A stretch of DNA of 10,300 nucleotides from Bacteroidales bacterium UBA5266 (GTDB taxonomy: Bacteria; Bacteroidota; Bacteroidia; Bacteroidales; WCHB1-69). Of this stretch, positions 1 through 7,527 are shown in pieces. The stretch lies in the NCBI GenBank assembly GCA_002411545.1, contig DHTG01000080.1, positions 1 to 10,300 on the forward strand. Reading direction: 5' to 3'. The notes beneath the pieces were generated by a model. It did no database searches. It was not told the DNA's origin and worked only from the letters and a program-made list of their open reading frames with translations. Position 1 is the stretch's first letter; the number at the start of each line of letters is the position of its first letter. A program made the position numbers and the translations under genes.

Positions 1-1478
1 TTTTCTATTTCATAATCTACCACTGTTTCTTTGGGTAAACGGAACGAAGGTATGCCGTATACCAACACTCCGCCGTATTGATGCAGTGCTTCAAAAACAG
101 TAACCTCATATCCTTTTAACAGCAATTCTCTGGCACAGGTGATTCCGGCCGGTCCGCTGCCGATAACGGCGATTTTATGTCCGTTTTTCATAACCGGTTT
201 ATCGAATTCAATTTTGTTTTCTCTCGACCAATCGGCTACAAAACGTTCCAGTTTGCCGATAGCAATGGCATCGAATTTTTTACCCATGATGCATGCACCT
301 TCACATTGCGTTTCTTGAGGACAGACTCTTCCGCATACGGCAGGCAATGCCGAATCCTTATTGATAATTTGGGCGGCTTTTTCGAAATTGCCTTCTGCTA
401 CTTGTTTGATAAATCCTGGAATGTCGATATAAACCGGACAGTCTTGTACACAAAATGGATTTTTACATTGTAGACAACGTTGGGCTTCCATCATGGCTTC
501 TTCAACCGTATAGCCCAAACATACTTCTTTGAAGTGGGTGATGCGTTCTTTAGCAGGAATTTCACTGATAGGTATTCGCTTTTTATGATCGCGCACTTCT
601 TCCACCACACCCCCTATATGGCACACATGTCCTTCGTTTTCTTCTTCGGCGTCGAGTTGTTTTTTGCCTTCTATGTTATTATACATGGCCTGACGTTGCA
701 TGGCCTCCGCAAAATTTACTTTGTAACCATCAAATTCAGGTCCATCCACACACGTGAACTTGGTTTCTCCTCCCACGCTCACGCGGCAGGCTCCACACAT
801 ACCTGTACCGTCGACCATCATGGAATTTAAACTGACAGTGCATTTTATATTGTATTCTTTGGCTATATCCACTACAAATTTCATCATTATCAGCGGGCCG
901 ATGGCAATGATTTCATTATATTGCTTTCCGCTTTCGATTAATGTTCGCAACATATCGGTTACCAATCCTTGATGTTGGGATGAGTTGTCGTCGGTGGTTA
1001 CGTAAACATTACATATTTCCTTCAATTCTTTTTCGAAAATCAACAGACCATAAGTTTTGGCTCCCAAGATAGCGTCCACACGTATACCTTGACTGTGTAA
1101 CCATTTTATTTGAGGATAGATAGGTGCAATGCCCACTCCTCCGGCAACAAATACGTATTTTTTATTTTTCAATTCATCAGGAGGTAAATGCAGGAATTCG
1201 GCAGGTTTACCTAAGGGTCCAACTACATCGGAAAAGGCATCGCCTTCGTGTAAGCTTGCCATTTCCAGGGTCGATTTTCCGATGGCTTTAAAAACGATGG
1301 TAACTACACCTTTCTCTCTGTTGTAATCGGTGATGGTCAAGGGTATTCTTTCGCCTTTTTCCGACATTTTCACAATGAGGAATTGACCGGGCTGTGCTGC
1401 TTTGGCTAATCGTGGCGCTTTCACATCCATGAGATAGGTGTCGAGTGCTAAGTTTTTTTTCTTTACAATTTGGTACAT
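1..1478 (-). CDS. Fused NfnA/NfnB-type FAD/NAD(P) iron-sulfur oxidoreductase (GltD-like), 3' end beyond window
   Basis: Partial gene: the start ATG is at 1478-1476 and the reading frame runs off the left edge after 492 codons. The first 260 or so residues resemble PyrK/NfnA, the FAD and NAD binding subunit of the ferredoxin reductase fold. They carry an AGGVGIAP nucleotide-binding loop near residue 112 and a [2Fe-2S] site DGTGMCGAC (Cys near 228 and 231, a further Cys near 243). The second part resembles NfnB/GltD. It has two cysteine clusters for [4Fe-4S] centres, CLQCKNPFCVQDC near 335-347 and CGRVCPQETQCEGAC near 382-396, then the FAD motif VIGSGPAG near 438-445. The family is annotated as sulfide/dihydroorotate dehydrogenase-like protein fused to NADPH-dependent glutamate synthase small chain. 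Nfn enzymes couple NADH, NADPH and ferredoxin by electron bifurcation in the cytoplasm. That role is inferred here; a GltD-type role is the alternative. No glutamate synthase large subunit gene lies on the upstream side. The gene sits behind a terminator, so it should have its own promoter, but I see no clear -7 box in the short gap. Confidence 0.9.
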   Translation of the reverse strand, partial: MYQIVKKKNLALDTYLMDVKAPRLAKAAQPGQFLIVKMSEKGERIPLTITDYNREKGVVTIVFKAIGKSTLEMASLHEGDAFSDVVGPLGKPAEFLHLPPDELKNKKYVFVAGGVGIAPIYPQIKWLHSQGIRVDAILGAKTYGLLIFEKELKEICNVYVTTDDNSSQHQGLVTDMLRTLIESGKQYNEIIAIGPLIMMKFVVDIAKEYNIKCTVSLNSMMVDGTGMCGACRVSVGGETKFTCVDGPEFDGYKVNFAEAMQRQAMYNNIEGKKQLDAEEENEGHVCHIGGVVEEVRDHKKRIPISEIPAKERITHFKEVCLGYTVEEAMMEAQRCLQCKNPFCVQDCPVYIDIPGFIKQVAEGNFEKAAQIINKDSALPAVCGRVCPQETQCEGACIMGKKFDAIAIGKLERFVADWSRENKIEFDKPVMKNGHKIAVIGSGPAGITCARELLLKGYEVTVFEALHQYGGVLVYGIPSFRLPKETVVDYEIE

Positions 1479-1530
1479 CTGTTGAGAGCTATATGATTAT
1501 TTTTTTAGTTCCTTTTTATTGTGTGAATAG

Positions 1531-1563
1531 TAAAAAAAGAAGGTTACTCACAAGTAACCTTCA
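1531..1563 (-). terminator. Intrinsic terminator of the PLP enzyme-M64 peptidase operon
   Basis: Read on the minus strand, a perfect 10-bp stem (GAAGGTTACT at 1562-1553 pairing with 1548-1539) closes a 4-base loop and is followed at once by seven T residues (1538-1532). It begins 7 bases after the stop codon of the M64 peptidase gene. The plus strand has no T run after the stem, so it acts only in the minus direction. It separates the peptidase transcript from the Nfn-type gene. Confidence 0.9.
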
Positions 1564-1569
1564 TATAAT

Positions 1570-2838
1570 TTATTTGGCGTAAAAATCAAACATTTCTATC
1601 AAGGCTTTTTGGCAGACCGGACAGAATTTATTGTAAACAATGTCCTTCATGGTACAACTTATGTAGGGCCGGTACAAGCCTTTGGCACAATAGCCCGCTC
1701 CTTCGTATACCCCCAACAAATCATTGTTTTGATCGGTTATGAGAGTGGGAATGGGCGTGTTGGGAGCAAGCATATTTTTCCACTTGCTTTCAAAGTTCAC
1801 CAAACTGGTAATATTGGGTTCTTTGGGTTCACTGCCTTTAGGATAGAAATCCTGTACTGTTACCTCAGAAGTATAGTATTCATCGGCTAAACCTCCGATG
1901 GTATGTCCGAGTTCATGTACACATACATAATTAAAATGTTTATTGTTCGATACGGTGGCATACCAATTGTAAATGCCTCCACCGCCGTATTTTTTAGTAT
2001 TACATAATATAATTATGTTGTCGTAAGGAGCATTGGAGCAAACGTTATGGAGTTGCCACACATGATCCAACATGAGATAACGTTCCAAGTCTAAAGAATA
2101 GAAAGCACTGCCGACTACGGTTTTTACTTTTTTCCCTCTGATTTCATCACTGATACCCGATTCTTCGGAATAAGAAAGTACAGCACGTATGTTTATTTTA
2201 ACGGCCGATTCTTTAAAAGGGGTACATTCTATAATGGCATTTTTACATCGCATAAGGTCTTCACGCAGTTGTGTACTGTCGGCTAAGGCATAACCTTCGG
2301 GGACTATTACTAAATCATAGGCTTGATTGTAATTTCCTCCGATATGTAAATCCATTACTTCACATTGGTAAGTGTTAGGTACAGCCTGTATTGTTTTGGG
2401 ATGAACAACTATTTCTTGCCTTTTTTCAAAATCACTGTATTGGTTGCGGGTGTAGAATTCAATACGTACACTGTTTTTCGGATAGGGACAACGTACCGTT
2501 TCCTGAAAGGCTTTGCTTAGTGTAGCTCCTTTTTCGGTGGTTCTGTATTCTCCGAACAAACAAGAATAGGTACGAGAATAAATCAATTGTTTCGAATTAA
2601 CATCGTAAACCATAATTTTATGGCAACCGTAATCATTGGGGTCAATTAAATTCGTTAAGGAGCCCGCCCAAAGATTATCCACTTGATAGTTTTTAACTTC
2701 TATGCTGTCTTTATCTTTGGTGCCGGAATGAATATAGTTGATGCGAAGAGTTTTAGGATAAAAATAGGTATTAAAACCCTGTGCCGGCAGTATCAATTGT
2801 ATGCCAAGTAAGCATAACAGAATCAGTGATCTTTTCAT
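1570..2838 (-). CDS. Secreted M64-family zinc metallopeptidase (IgA peptidase M64-like)
   Basis: 422 residues. The N-terminus is a signal peptide (Lys-Arg, then a hydrophobic stretch to about residue 18, with PAQG as a likely cleavage region near 18-21). There is no lipobox Cys at the cleavage site, so the product should be exported to the periplasm or beyond. Residues about 20-160 fit the beta-rich N-terminal domain of M64 proteins. The catalytic part contains YDLVIVPEGY (174-183) and the zinc site HELGHTIGGLADEYY (308-322): His308 and His312 are ligands, Glu309 is the catalytic base, and Asp319 is the probable third ligand. The C-terminal GLYRPYISCTMKD and KFCPVC segments (387-409) are also typical of the family. 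M64 is named after a clostridial IgA protease, but most Bacteroidetes members have unknown substrates, so cleavage of IgA is not implied. The gene starts 7 bases after the PLP enzyme gene and is co-transcribed with it; a terminator follows its stop. Confidence 0.92.
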   Translation of the reverse strand: MKRSLILLCLLGIQLILPAQGFNTYFYPKTLRINYIHSGTKDKDSIEVKNYQVDNLWAGSLTNLIDPNDYGCHKIMVYDVNSKQLIYSRTYSCLFGEYRTTEKGATLSKAFQETVRCPYPKNSVRIEFYTRNQYSDFEKRQEIVVHPKTIQAVPNTYQCEVMDLHIGGNYNQAYDLVIVPEGYALADSTQLREDLMRCKNAIIECTPFKESAVKINIRAVLSYSEESGISDEIRGKKVKTVVGSAFYSLDLERYLMLDHVWQLHNVCSNAPYDNIIILCNTKKYGGGGIYNWYATVSNNKHFNYVCVHELGHTIGGLADEYYTSEVTVQDFYPKGSEPKEPNITSLVNFESKWKNMLAPNTPIPTLITDQNNDLLGVYEGAGYCAKGLYRPYISCTMKDIVYNKFCPVCQKALIEMFDFYAK

Positions 2839-2845
2839 ATAAGGA

Positions 2846-4048
2846 TTATTTAGATAAATGCTTTTTTAGTATATCGACAATGATAGTAGAGGTATGTTCT
2901 ATATCAATATCGAGTCCCATAGAGAAACGTATCAATCCTTCGCTCATACCCATTTCTTTCTGAATATCTTCGGGAACTTCAGAGGAAGTGCTTTTGCCTG
3001 AATTGCTAAACAAAGTGCGGAAATAGCCCAAACTTACTGCCAGGTATCCTATGCCACTGTTTTGCATATCTTCCATAATAGCAGAGGCTTTTGCGGCCGT
3101 TCCTACATCAATGGAAAGAATGCCTCCAAAACCAAAATGTTCGTTCATCATTTGTTTAAACAAAGGGAAGTCAGGATGGGTGGGAAGTCCGGGATATTTT
3201 ACTTTAAAATCGGATTCCTGCAAACGTTTAGATAAAAACAATGCGTTGTGACTGTGTTGTTTCATTCGGATACCCAAAGTATAAAGGTTTTTCAATATAC
3301 TTGACGAACGCAAAGGATCCAATACCGGACCCAATAACATGGCGGTACCGTTGTTTACGTCGATTAAAGAATTAATATAATCGACTGAACCACAAATGGC
3401 TCCAGCCACACAATCGTTTTTGCCATTGACAAATTTGGTCAAACTATAAATAACCACATCGGCCCCCAAATGATAGGGGGATAGAATCATGGGTGTAAAC
3501 GTATTATCGACCAATAATTTGGCTCCGTGCTTATGGGCTATCTTCTTTAATTCGGGAATATTGGCCAATTGCAATAATGGATTGGAAAGGGATTCGGTGT
3601 AAAGGATTTTCGTGTTGGGGCGCATGGCTTTTGCCACGGCATCCAAATCGGAAATATTGACAAAAGTAACATCGATATTAAATTTCTTTATATAATTATG
3701 CAGAAAAGCAAAGGTGCCACCATAAATGGTGCAACTCGAAACGATGTGGTCACCGGCATTCACACCGTGTAATAAAGCACAGGTGATGGCGCCCATGCCT
3801 GATGCCGTTACCCAACCGGCTTCGGTACCTTCCATGGTTGCTAGAGCATCGGATAAATATTTATTGCTCGGATTCCAATGCCTGGAATACAAAAAACAAC
3901 CTTCCGTTTCACCGTGAAAGGTATCGGTCATGGTTTTGGCTTCCATAAAGGTGTAAGTGGCACTGTCGGTAATGGATGGATTCACTCCTCCGTATTCTCC
4001 GAATTGTTTTAATTCATGCAATTTCATTGCTGGATTCCATTTCTTCAT
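2846..4048 (-). CDS. Cys/Met metabolism PLP-dependent enzyme (methionine gamma-lyase-like / trans-sulfuration family)
   Basis: 400 residues, the usual length for the family. The PLP-binding Lys is K205 in YSLTKF; D181 in LLVDNTF should contact the pyridine nitrogen; SGMGAI (83-88) binds phosphate together with Tyr54 and Arg56 of YSRHWNP from the neighbouring subunit. Members are cytosolic tetramers that act on cysteine, homocysteine, methionine or O-acyl-homoserine. The active-site loop reads IYGGTFAFLH (108-117), so the cysteine that marks methionine gamma-lyases (Cys116 in the Pseudomonas putida enzyme, within YGCTFAF) is Gly111 here. The exact reaction is therefore open: gamma-lyase, cystathionine lyase or sulfhydrylase. 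The N-terminal region is shorter than in typical methionine gamma-lyases. Met8 is a possible alternative start (4027). The gene is first in an operon with the M64 peptidase and has a -7 promoter box about 60 bases upstream. Confidence 0.88.
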   Translation of the reverse strand: MKKWNPAMKLHELKQFGEYGGVNPSITDSATYTFMEAKTMTDTFHGETEGCFLYSRHWNPSNKYLSDALATMEGTEAGWVTASGMGAITCALLHGVNAGDHIVSSCTIYGGTFAFLHNYIKKFNIDVTFVNISDLDAVAKAMRPNTKILYTESLSNPLLQLANIPELKKIAHKHGAKLLVDNTFTPMILSPYHLGADVVIYSLTKFVNGKNDCVAGAICGSVDYINSLIDVNNGTAMLLGPVLDPLRSSSILKNLYTLGIRMKQHSHNALFLSKRLQESDFKVKYPGLPTHPDFPLFKQMMNEHFGFGGILSIDVGTAAKASAIMEDMQNSGIGYLAVSLGYFRTLFSNSGKSTSSEVPEDIQKEMGMSEGLIRFSMGLDIDIEHTSTIIVDILKKHLSK

Positions 4049-4107
4049 ATCTTAAATCTTTTTTATTTTTTTTTATTTATTCCTTGAAGCAGCCGGTTTT
4101 TTTCGTG

Positions 4108-4118
4108 TTGCAAAAGTA
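4108..4118 (-). promoter_or_regulatory. Bacteroidetes-type -7 promoter box for the PLP enzyme-M64 operon
   Basis: On the minus strand, TACTTTTG (4118-4111) matches the Bacteroidetes sigma-ABfr -7 consensus TAnnTTTG. Transcription would begin within a few bases after it, leaving an AT-rich leader of about 60 bases before the ATG at 4048. No convincing TTTG is seen 19-21 bases upstream, so the -33 element is weak. The rest of the 208-base gap between smpB and this gene (4049-4256) shows no strong hairpin, ORF or RNA gene. Confidence 0.65.
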
Positions 4119-4256
4119 TAATTTTTTAGGATAAAACCGACCTGATTTTATACACAAATCATAAAAAAGATAAAGCTCTACGTGTGGGCATGCGTATAAA
4201 ATAGCAACAATCACAGATGAATGCCAAATAAAACGATTGAATATAAAAGAAATAAA

Positions 4257-4721
4257 TTAAGACTCACCTCTTTCGGAAGCACGTCGTACGTCTTTTTCTT
4301 TGATGCTTTCGCGTTTGTCGTATTTTTTCTTCCCTTTAGCTAAATAGATATCCAGTTTGGCCAGTCCTTGTTCGTTGACAAAGAGTAGCGTCGGGATAAT
4401 AGTCGTCCCTTTGTCGTTGAGTTTATTCAATAACTTCCGCAATTCACGTTTGGTAAGTAATAGTTTACGGTCGCGTTTGGGTTCATGGTTGTTATAACTG
4501 CCTTGTAAATATTCGGAAATATGCAATCCTTTTACCCATAATTCATTGTTTTCGAAAGCACAATATGCATCGGTCAGGTTGGCTTTACCGGCACGTATCG
4601 ATTTGATTTCCGTACCCGTGAGTACAATACCCGCCGTATATTTCGTCATTAGGAAATACTCGAATTCCGCTTTGCGGTTCTTAATACTGATCAGATGAGT
4701 GTTTTCTTTTTTCTTTGCCAT
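4257..4721 (-). CDS. smpB: SsrA-binding protein SmpB
   Basis: 154 residues, the normal length for the family. SmpB binds tmRNA (SsrA) and places it in the A site of stalled ribosomes, starting trans-translation: the ribosome is freed and the unfinished peptide is tagged for degradation. Recognisable family segments are [10 protein letters not shown] (16-25), the [23 protein letters not shown] strand region (about 31-53), [11 protein letters not shown] (78-88) and the basic tail [16 protein letters not shown] (129-144), which enters the mRNA channel. The gene lies 37 bases after dsbD with no hairpin between them, so it is probably read from the dsbD promoter. The tmRNA gene is not in this window. 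Confidence 0.97.
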   Translation of the reverse strand: MAKKKENTHLISIKNRKAEFEYFLMTKYTAGIVLTGTEIKSIRAGKANLTDAYCAFENNELWVKGLHISEYLQGSYNNHEPKRDRKLLLTKRELRKLLNKLNDKGTTIIPTLLFVNEQGLAKLDIYLAKGKKKYDKRESIKEKDVRRASERGES

Positions 4722-4758
4722 ATTCCGGATTTTTCTTTTCAGTATTGTTCAGAGGGTT

Positions 4759-6825
4759 TTATTTCTTTTTAAAATTAGTCAAGCCTTCTTGTAAGAAATT
4801 AATGAAATTATTCACATCCCTATCATAAGCTTTGGGCTCTTTGGTTAACAGATTGCCGTCTCCATCCATTAAGACGTATAAAGGTTGTGCGTTGACATTG
4901 AAATGTTCGATTTGATAATTCAGATTTTTCTTTCCGAGCGTTTTGATGGTTTTACCTTCGGGTGTTTTAACCCAATCTTTTTCGGAGAGTGTAATGGTAT
5001 TGGCATCGGCATAGAGTGCCACCATAATGAAATCGTTTTGTAAAATAGGTTTCACCAAGGGATCGTTCCAAACATAGTATTCCATTTCTCTGCAATTGGC
5101 ACAAGTCTTTCCTGTAAAATCCACAAAGATGGGTTTCCCTACTTGTTTGGCATAGGCTTTGGCTTCTTCCAAATCGAAAAATCCTTCAAAGCCGGAAGGT
5201 AGGTGTAGTTTGTCGGCATATTTACGGTCAGCAGGTAATTTGCTGATTTGTTTAGTACTTCCTCCCGAGTTTTCGAGTATACTGCGTTCGATGTTAAAAT
5301 CTTGTGTTGTCATGGGAGGTACATAACCCGAAAGAGCTTTGAGCGGAGCTCCCCATAGACCGGGGATCATATATACGACGAAGGAGAACGTTATCAAAGC
5401 CAAAAACAATCTTCCTACTGATATGGTTTCGACCGGTGCATCGCCTTTGAAACGTAGTTTTCCTAAGAAATACATTCCTAAGAGTGAAAAGGTTACTATC
5501 CATAAAGCCAGATAGGTTTCGCGGTCGAGTATGCCCCAATCGGCACTTAAATCGGCCATGGAAAGGAATTTAAGTCCTAAGGCGATTTCGAGGAAGCCGA
5601 AAACGATTTTTACCGTATTCAACCAACTGCCCGATTTCATTTTGCCTATCACGGTAGGGAACATAGCCAATAGCGTAAACGGCAAGGCGAAACCCAAGGC
5701 GAAACCGATCATGGAGACAAAGAAAACCAAACTGTTGCTTGAACCCGAGGCCATTTCTATCAATGCGGCTCCTAATATAGGTCCCGTACAAGAAAAGGAA
5801 ACCAATACGGTGGTTAAAGCAATGAAGAAAGAACCGAGGTAACCGCCTTTATCGGATTGTTGATCCGATTTGTTAATCCAGGAACTCGGCAAGGTGATTT
5901 CAAACAAGCCGAAGAATGAAAAGGCGAAAACCATGAATATAAGGAAGAAAATGACATTAGGCACCCAATGTGTACTGATGATGTACATGGCGTCTTTGCC
6001 TAAGAGCAAGGTAAGTGCCAGTCCCAAGACGGCAAAAATAAAGATAATGGAACCGCCAAAGAAATATGCCTGCTTCAACCCTTGTTTACGACTTTTTTCT
6101 CCTTTCATAAAGAAGCTGATGGTCATTGGAATCATGGGAAAAACACAGGGCGTTATCAAAGCCAATAAACCTGCTAGAAAAGAAACAAGAAACACTACCC
6201 ACCAAGCTTTTTCTTTGGTTTGTTGGTCGGATTGGATTTGTTTTTTGTCGATTTGAATGCAAGCAGTGGAATCTTTATCTTTAACAGATGTATTTATAAG
6301 CGTATCCGTATTGTTGGTGTCAATTGCCTCAACAACCGCCGCATCATCCGATGTTTCTTTTTGGGGTATACCTTTGATGTGGAAGGAGAAATCGTCGCCG
6401 GCCATCACGCATTTGCCTTCTATGCAAGCCTGCGCATCGACCGAAGCGATGATGTCGAAATCTTTTTCCGACAATACTTTGATGCGTTGCTTGAAGATTA
6501 CCGGTGTTTTATTAAAATAACGGTCGGTGCCGAATTCATCGGTAAATTCTTTATAGGGAGGCTCCGAGGTTTTGCCTATCAATTGATAGGAAGAGGAGGG
6601 TTCATAGGAGAATACCGTTTGTTGTGTAATCCCTTCTGTATTGAATTGGGAATACAAATGCCAATCTTTTTCAACCGTTGCTTTTATTTGAATTTCAACG
6701 ATATTATCTTTGATGTGTTTGGTTGTATAAGACCATTTCACAGGTTTTGAAATCTGTGCGGAAACACTTAAAAAACAAACGGTAAATAAACCAACCCATA
6801 ACACTGTCTTCCATGCTTTAATCAT
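4759..6825 (-). CDS. dsbD: Thiol:disulfide interchange protein DsbD (protein-disulfide reductase)
   Basis: Inner-membrane protein that carries electrons from cytoplasmic thioredoxin to periplasmic disulfide-reducing and cytochrome c maturation proteins. All three modules are present (numbering from the Met at 6825). A signal peptide (1-23, ending VSAQ) precedes the periplasmic alpha domain with its cysteine pair ACIEGKC (134, 139). The membrane domain of about eight helices (208-490) has redox cysteines in TPCVFP (227) and SFSCTGP (346). The C-terminal thioredoxin domain has KTCANCRE (Cys575, Cys578) and a cis-Pro in NAQPLY (648). About 688 residues, longer than the 565 or so of E. coli DsbD, with an extended linker of some 60 residues before the thioredoxin domain. 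Start choice: an in-frame ATG exists at 6915, but a -7 promoter box at 6858-6851 lies downstream of it. The start must then be 6834 (MYPMIK) or 6825 (MIKAWK), and 6825 gives the cleaner signal peptide and leader. smpB follows 37 bases downstream. Confidence 0.94.
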   Translation of the reverse strand: MIKAWKTVLWVGLFTVCFLSVSAQISKPVKWSYTTKHIKDNIVEIQIKATVEKDWHLYSQFNTEGITQQTVFSYEPSSSYQLIGKTSEPPYKEFTDEFGTDRYFNKTPVIFKQRIKVLSEKDFDIIASVDAQACIEGKCVMAGDDFSFHIKGIPQKETSDDAAVVEAIDTNNTDTLINTSVKDKDSTACIQIDKKQIQSDQQTKEKAWWVVFLVSFLAGLLALITPCVFPMIPMTISFFMKGEKSRKQGLKQAYFFGGSIIFIFAVLGLALTLLLGKDAMYIISTHWVPNVIFFLIFMVFAFSFFGLFEITLPSSWINKSDQQSDKGGYLGSFFIALTTVLVSFSCTGPILGAALIEMASGSSNSLVFFVSMIGFALGFALPFTLLAMFPTVIGKMKSGSWLNTVKIVFGFLEIALGLKFLSMADLSADWGILDRETYLALWIVTFSLLGMYFLGKLRFKGDAPVETISVGRLFLALITFSFVVYMIPGLWGAPLKALSGYVPPMTTQDFNIERSILENSGGSTKQISKLPADRKYADKLHLPSGFEGFFDLEEAKAYAKQVGKPIFVDFTGKTCANCREMEYYVWNDPLVKPILQNDFIMVALYADANTITLSEKDWVKTPEGKTIKTLGKKNLNYQIEHFNVNAQPLYVLMDGDGNLLTKEPKAYDRDVNNFINFLQEGLTNFKKK

Positions 6826-6847
6826 AGGATACATACATTTAAAATTT

Positions 6848-6858
6848 GTGCAAAAGTA
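6848..6858 (-). promoter_or_regulatory. Bacteroidetes-type -7 promoter box for dsbD-smpB
   Basis: The minus strand reads TACTTTTGCA from 6858, fitting TAnnTTTG and sharing ten bases (TACTTTTGCA) with the box before the PLP enzyme gene. The leader would be about 14-25 bases, short but compatible with starts at 6834 or 6825. No clear TTTG is visible at the -33 position. Confidence 0.65.
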
Positions 6859-7016
6859 CATAAAAATGTGTAATAAGGGAGAATTGGATAAAAAAATGTG
6901 AGAAGTGGGGAACAATTACACATTGATACGTATGAATTGATTTTTGTTCCGAAACAGTGCAATGCCTATGGCATGCCGGTTATCGTCCTTCTGGTCGTTT
7001 TAGCCCTTTTTCCGCC

Positions 7017-7046
7017 CACAGATTTTCACAGATTAACAAGGAATAA
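7017..7046. repeat. Degenerate 10-base-period repeat (CACAGATTTT / CACAGATTAA / CAAGGAATAA)
   Basis: Two exact CACAGATT units start at 7017 and 7027, exactly 10 bases apart. A third, diverged unit CAAGGAATAA starts at 7037. It lies in the 252-base non-coding stretch between the DUF1801 gene and dsbD (6835-7086). To my knowledge, similar CACAGATT(AA) runs recur between genes in several Bacteroidetes genomes, where they are sometimes translated as spurious ORFs. The function is unknown. The rest of the gap holds only the dsbD promoter and a weak 5-bp inverted repeat at 6962-6974. Confidence 0.5.
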
Positions 7047-7086
7047 ATATAATTACGAATTAAAAATAGAAGACCTTCGACTTTAA

Positions 7087-7467
7087 CTATGACTTAATGT
7101 TTTTTATTTTATATCTACGAAAAGCTTCCTTTACTAATGTTGTTATAGCAGGAATTTGTAGGTCCTTTTCACTTTTAATCTCTATATATCGAGATATTTT
7201 GCCTTTACCTTTCAATAAATTGTCAGGATCCGGAAAGTTTGCTCCATCATAAAATCCGAGTTTAAGTCCTTTTTTTGATGGAAAGAGTGTGCACACCATT
7301 TCAATATATTTCTTTCCGTAGCAGTATGCTATCATTTTAGCAGGAAGATCAATCTGCTCCTGTACATCCGGTAAGTTTTGTAGTATGATTTTTCGGAGGA
7401 TTTGAGCAGTGTTAAAAACCTCCTTATCGTAATGGGATAAAAAATCATTTATGTTTTCGTTTTTCAT
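7087..7467 (-). CDS. DUF1801 domain protein (YdhG-like)
   Basis: 126 residues, soluble, with no signal peptide or membrane helix. The layout fits the DUF1801/YdhG-like fold: an N-terminal helical part (NINDFLSHYDKEVFNTAQIL, then a hydrophobic helix with LPDVQEQIDLPAKMIAYCY), beta strands with KGLKLGFYDGANFPDPDNLL (66-85), a conserved basic region GKGKISRYIEI (87-97), and a final helix ending in a Lys-rich tail. The family is small and cytoplasmic and has no settled biochemical role; I assign none. It lies 60 bases after the second ABC permease gene, with neither a terminator nor a recognisable -7 box between them, so read-through from the exporter operon is possible. By eye its codons look more AT-rich than those of its neighbours. 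Confidence 0.75.
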   Translation of the reverse strand: MKNENINDFLSHYDKEVFNTAQILRKIILQNLPDVQEQIDLPAKMIAYCYGKKYIEMVCTLFPSKKGLKLGFYDGANFPDPDNLLKGKGKISRYIEIKSEKDLQIPAITTLVKEAFRRYKIKNIKS

Positions 7468-7527
7468 GTGATTGAATTATATAATTACATAAAATTGTCG
7501 TATTCATTGATGGTGTCTTTTTTACAT

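Noticed and set aside
177..1326. Several plus-strand ORFs of 65-116 codons across the left edge
   Set aside because: They lie antisense to a continuous, well-conserved minus-strand oxidoreductase frame with clear cysteine motifs.
4049..4256. 208-base gap next to smpB, considered as a possible tmRNA or other RNA gene
   Set aside because: Too short and AT-rich, without a tRNA-like acceptor end or strong stems; only the -7 box stands out.
5294..6750. Overlapping ORFs on both strands inside dsbD, up to 176 codons
   Set aside because: These are shadow frames of the membrane-protein coding sequence; their compositions are Arg- and Phe-rich without family motifs.
6962..6974. Inverted repeat ATGCC-TAT-GGCAT as a possible terminator for the DUF1801 gene
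   Set aside because: Only 5 bp of stem and no T run follows on the minus strand.
6898..7086. Plus-strand ORF of 62 codons in the gap between dsbD and the DUF1801 gene
   Set aside because: It overlaps the CACAGATT repeat and looks like the spurious translation seen for such repeats; it ends at the neighbouring stop and has no domain, promoter or start signal.
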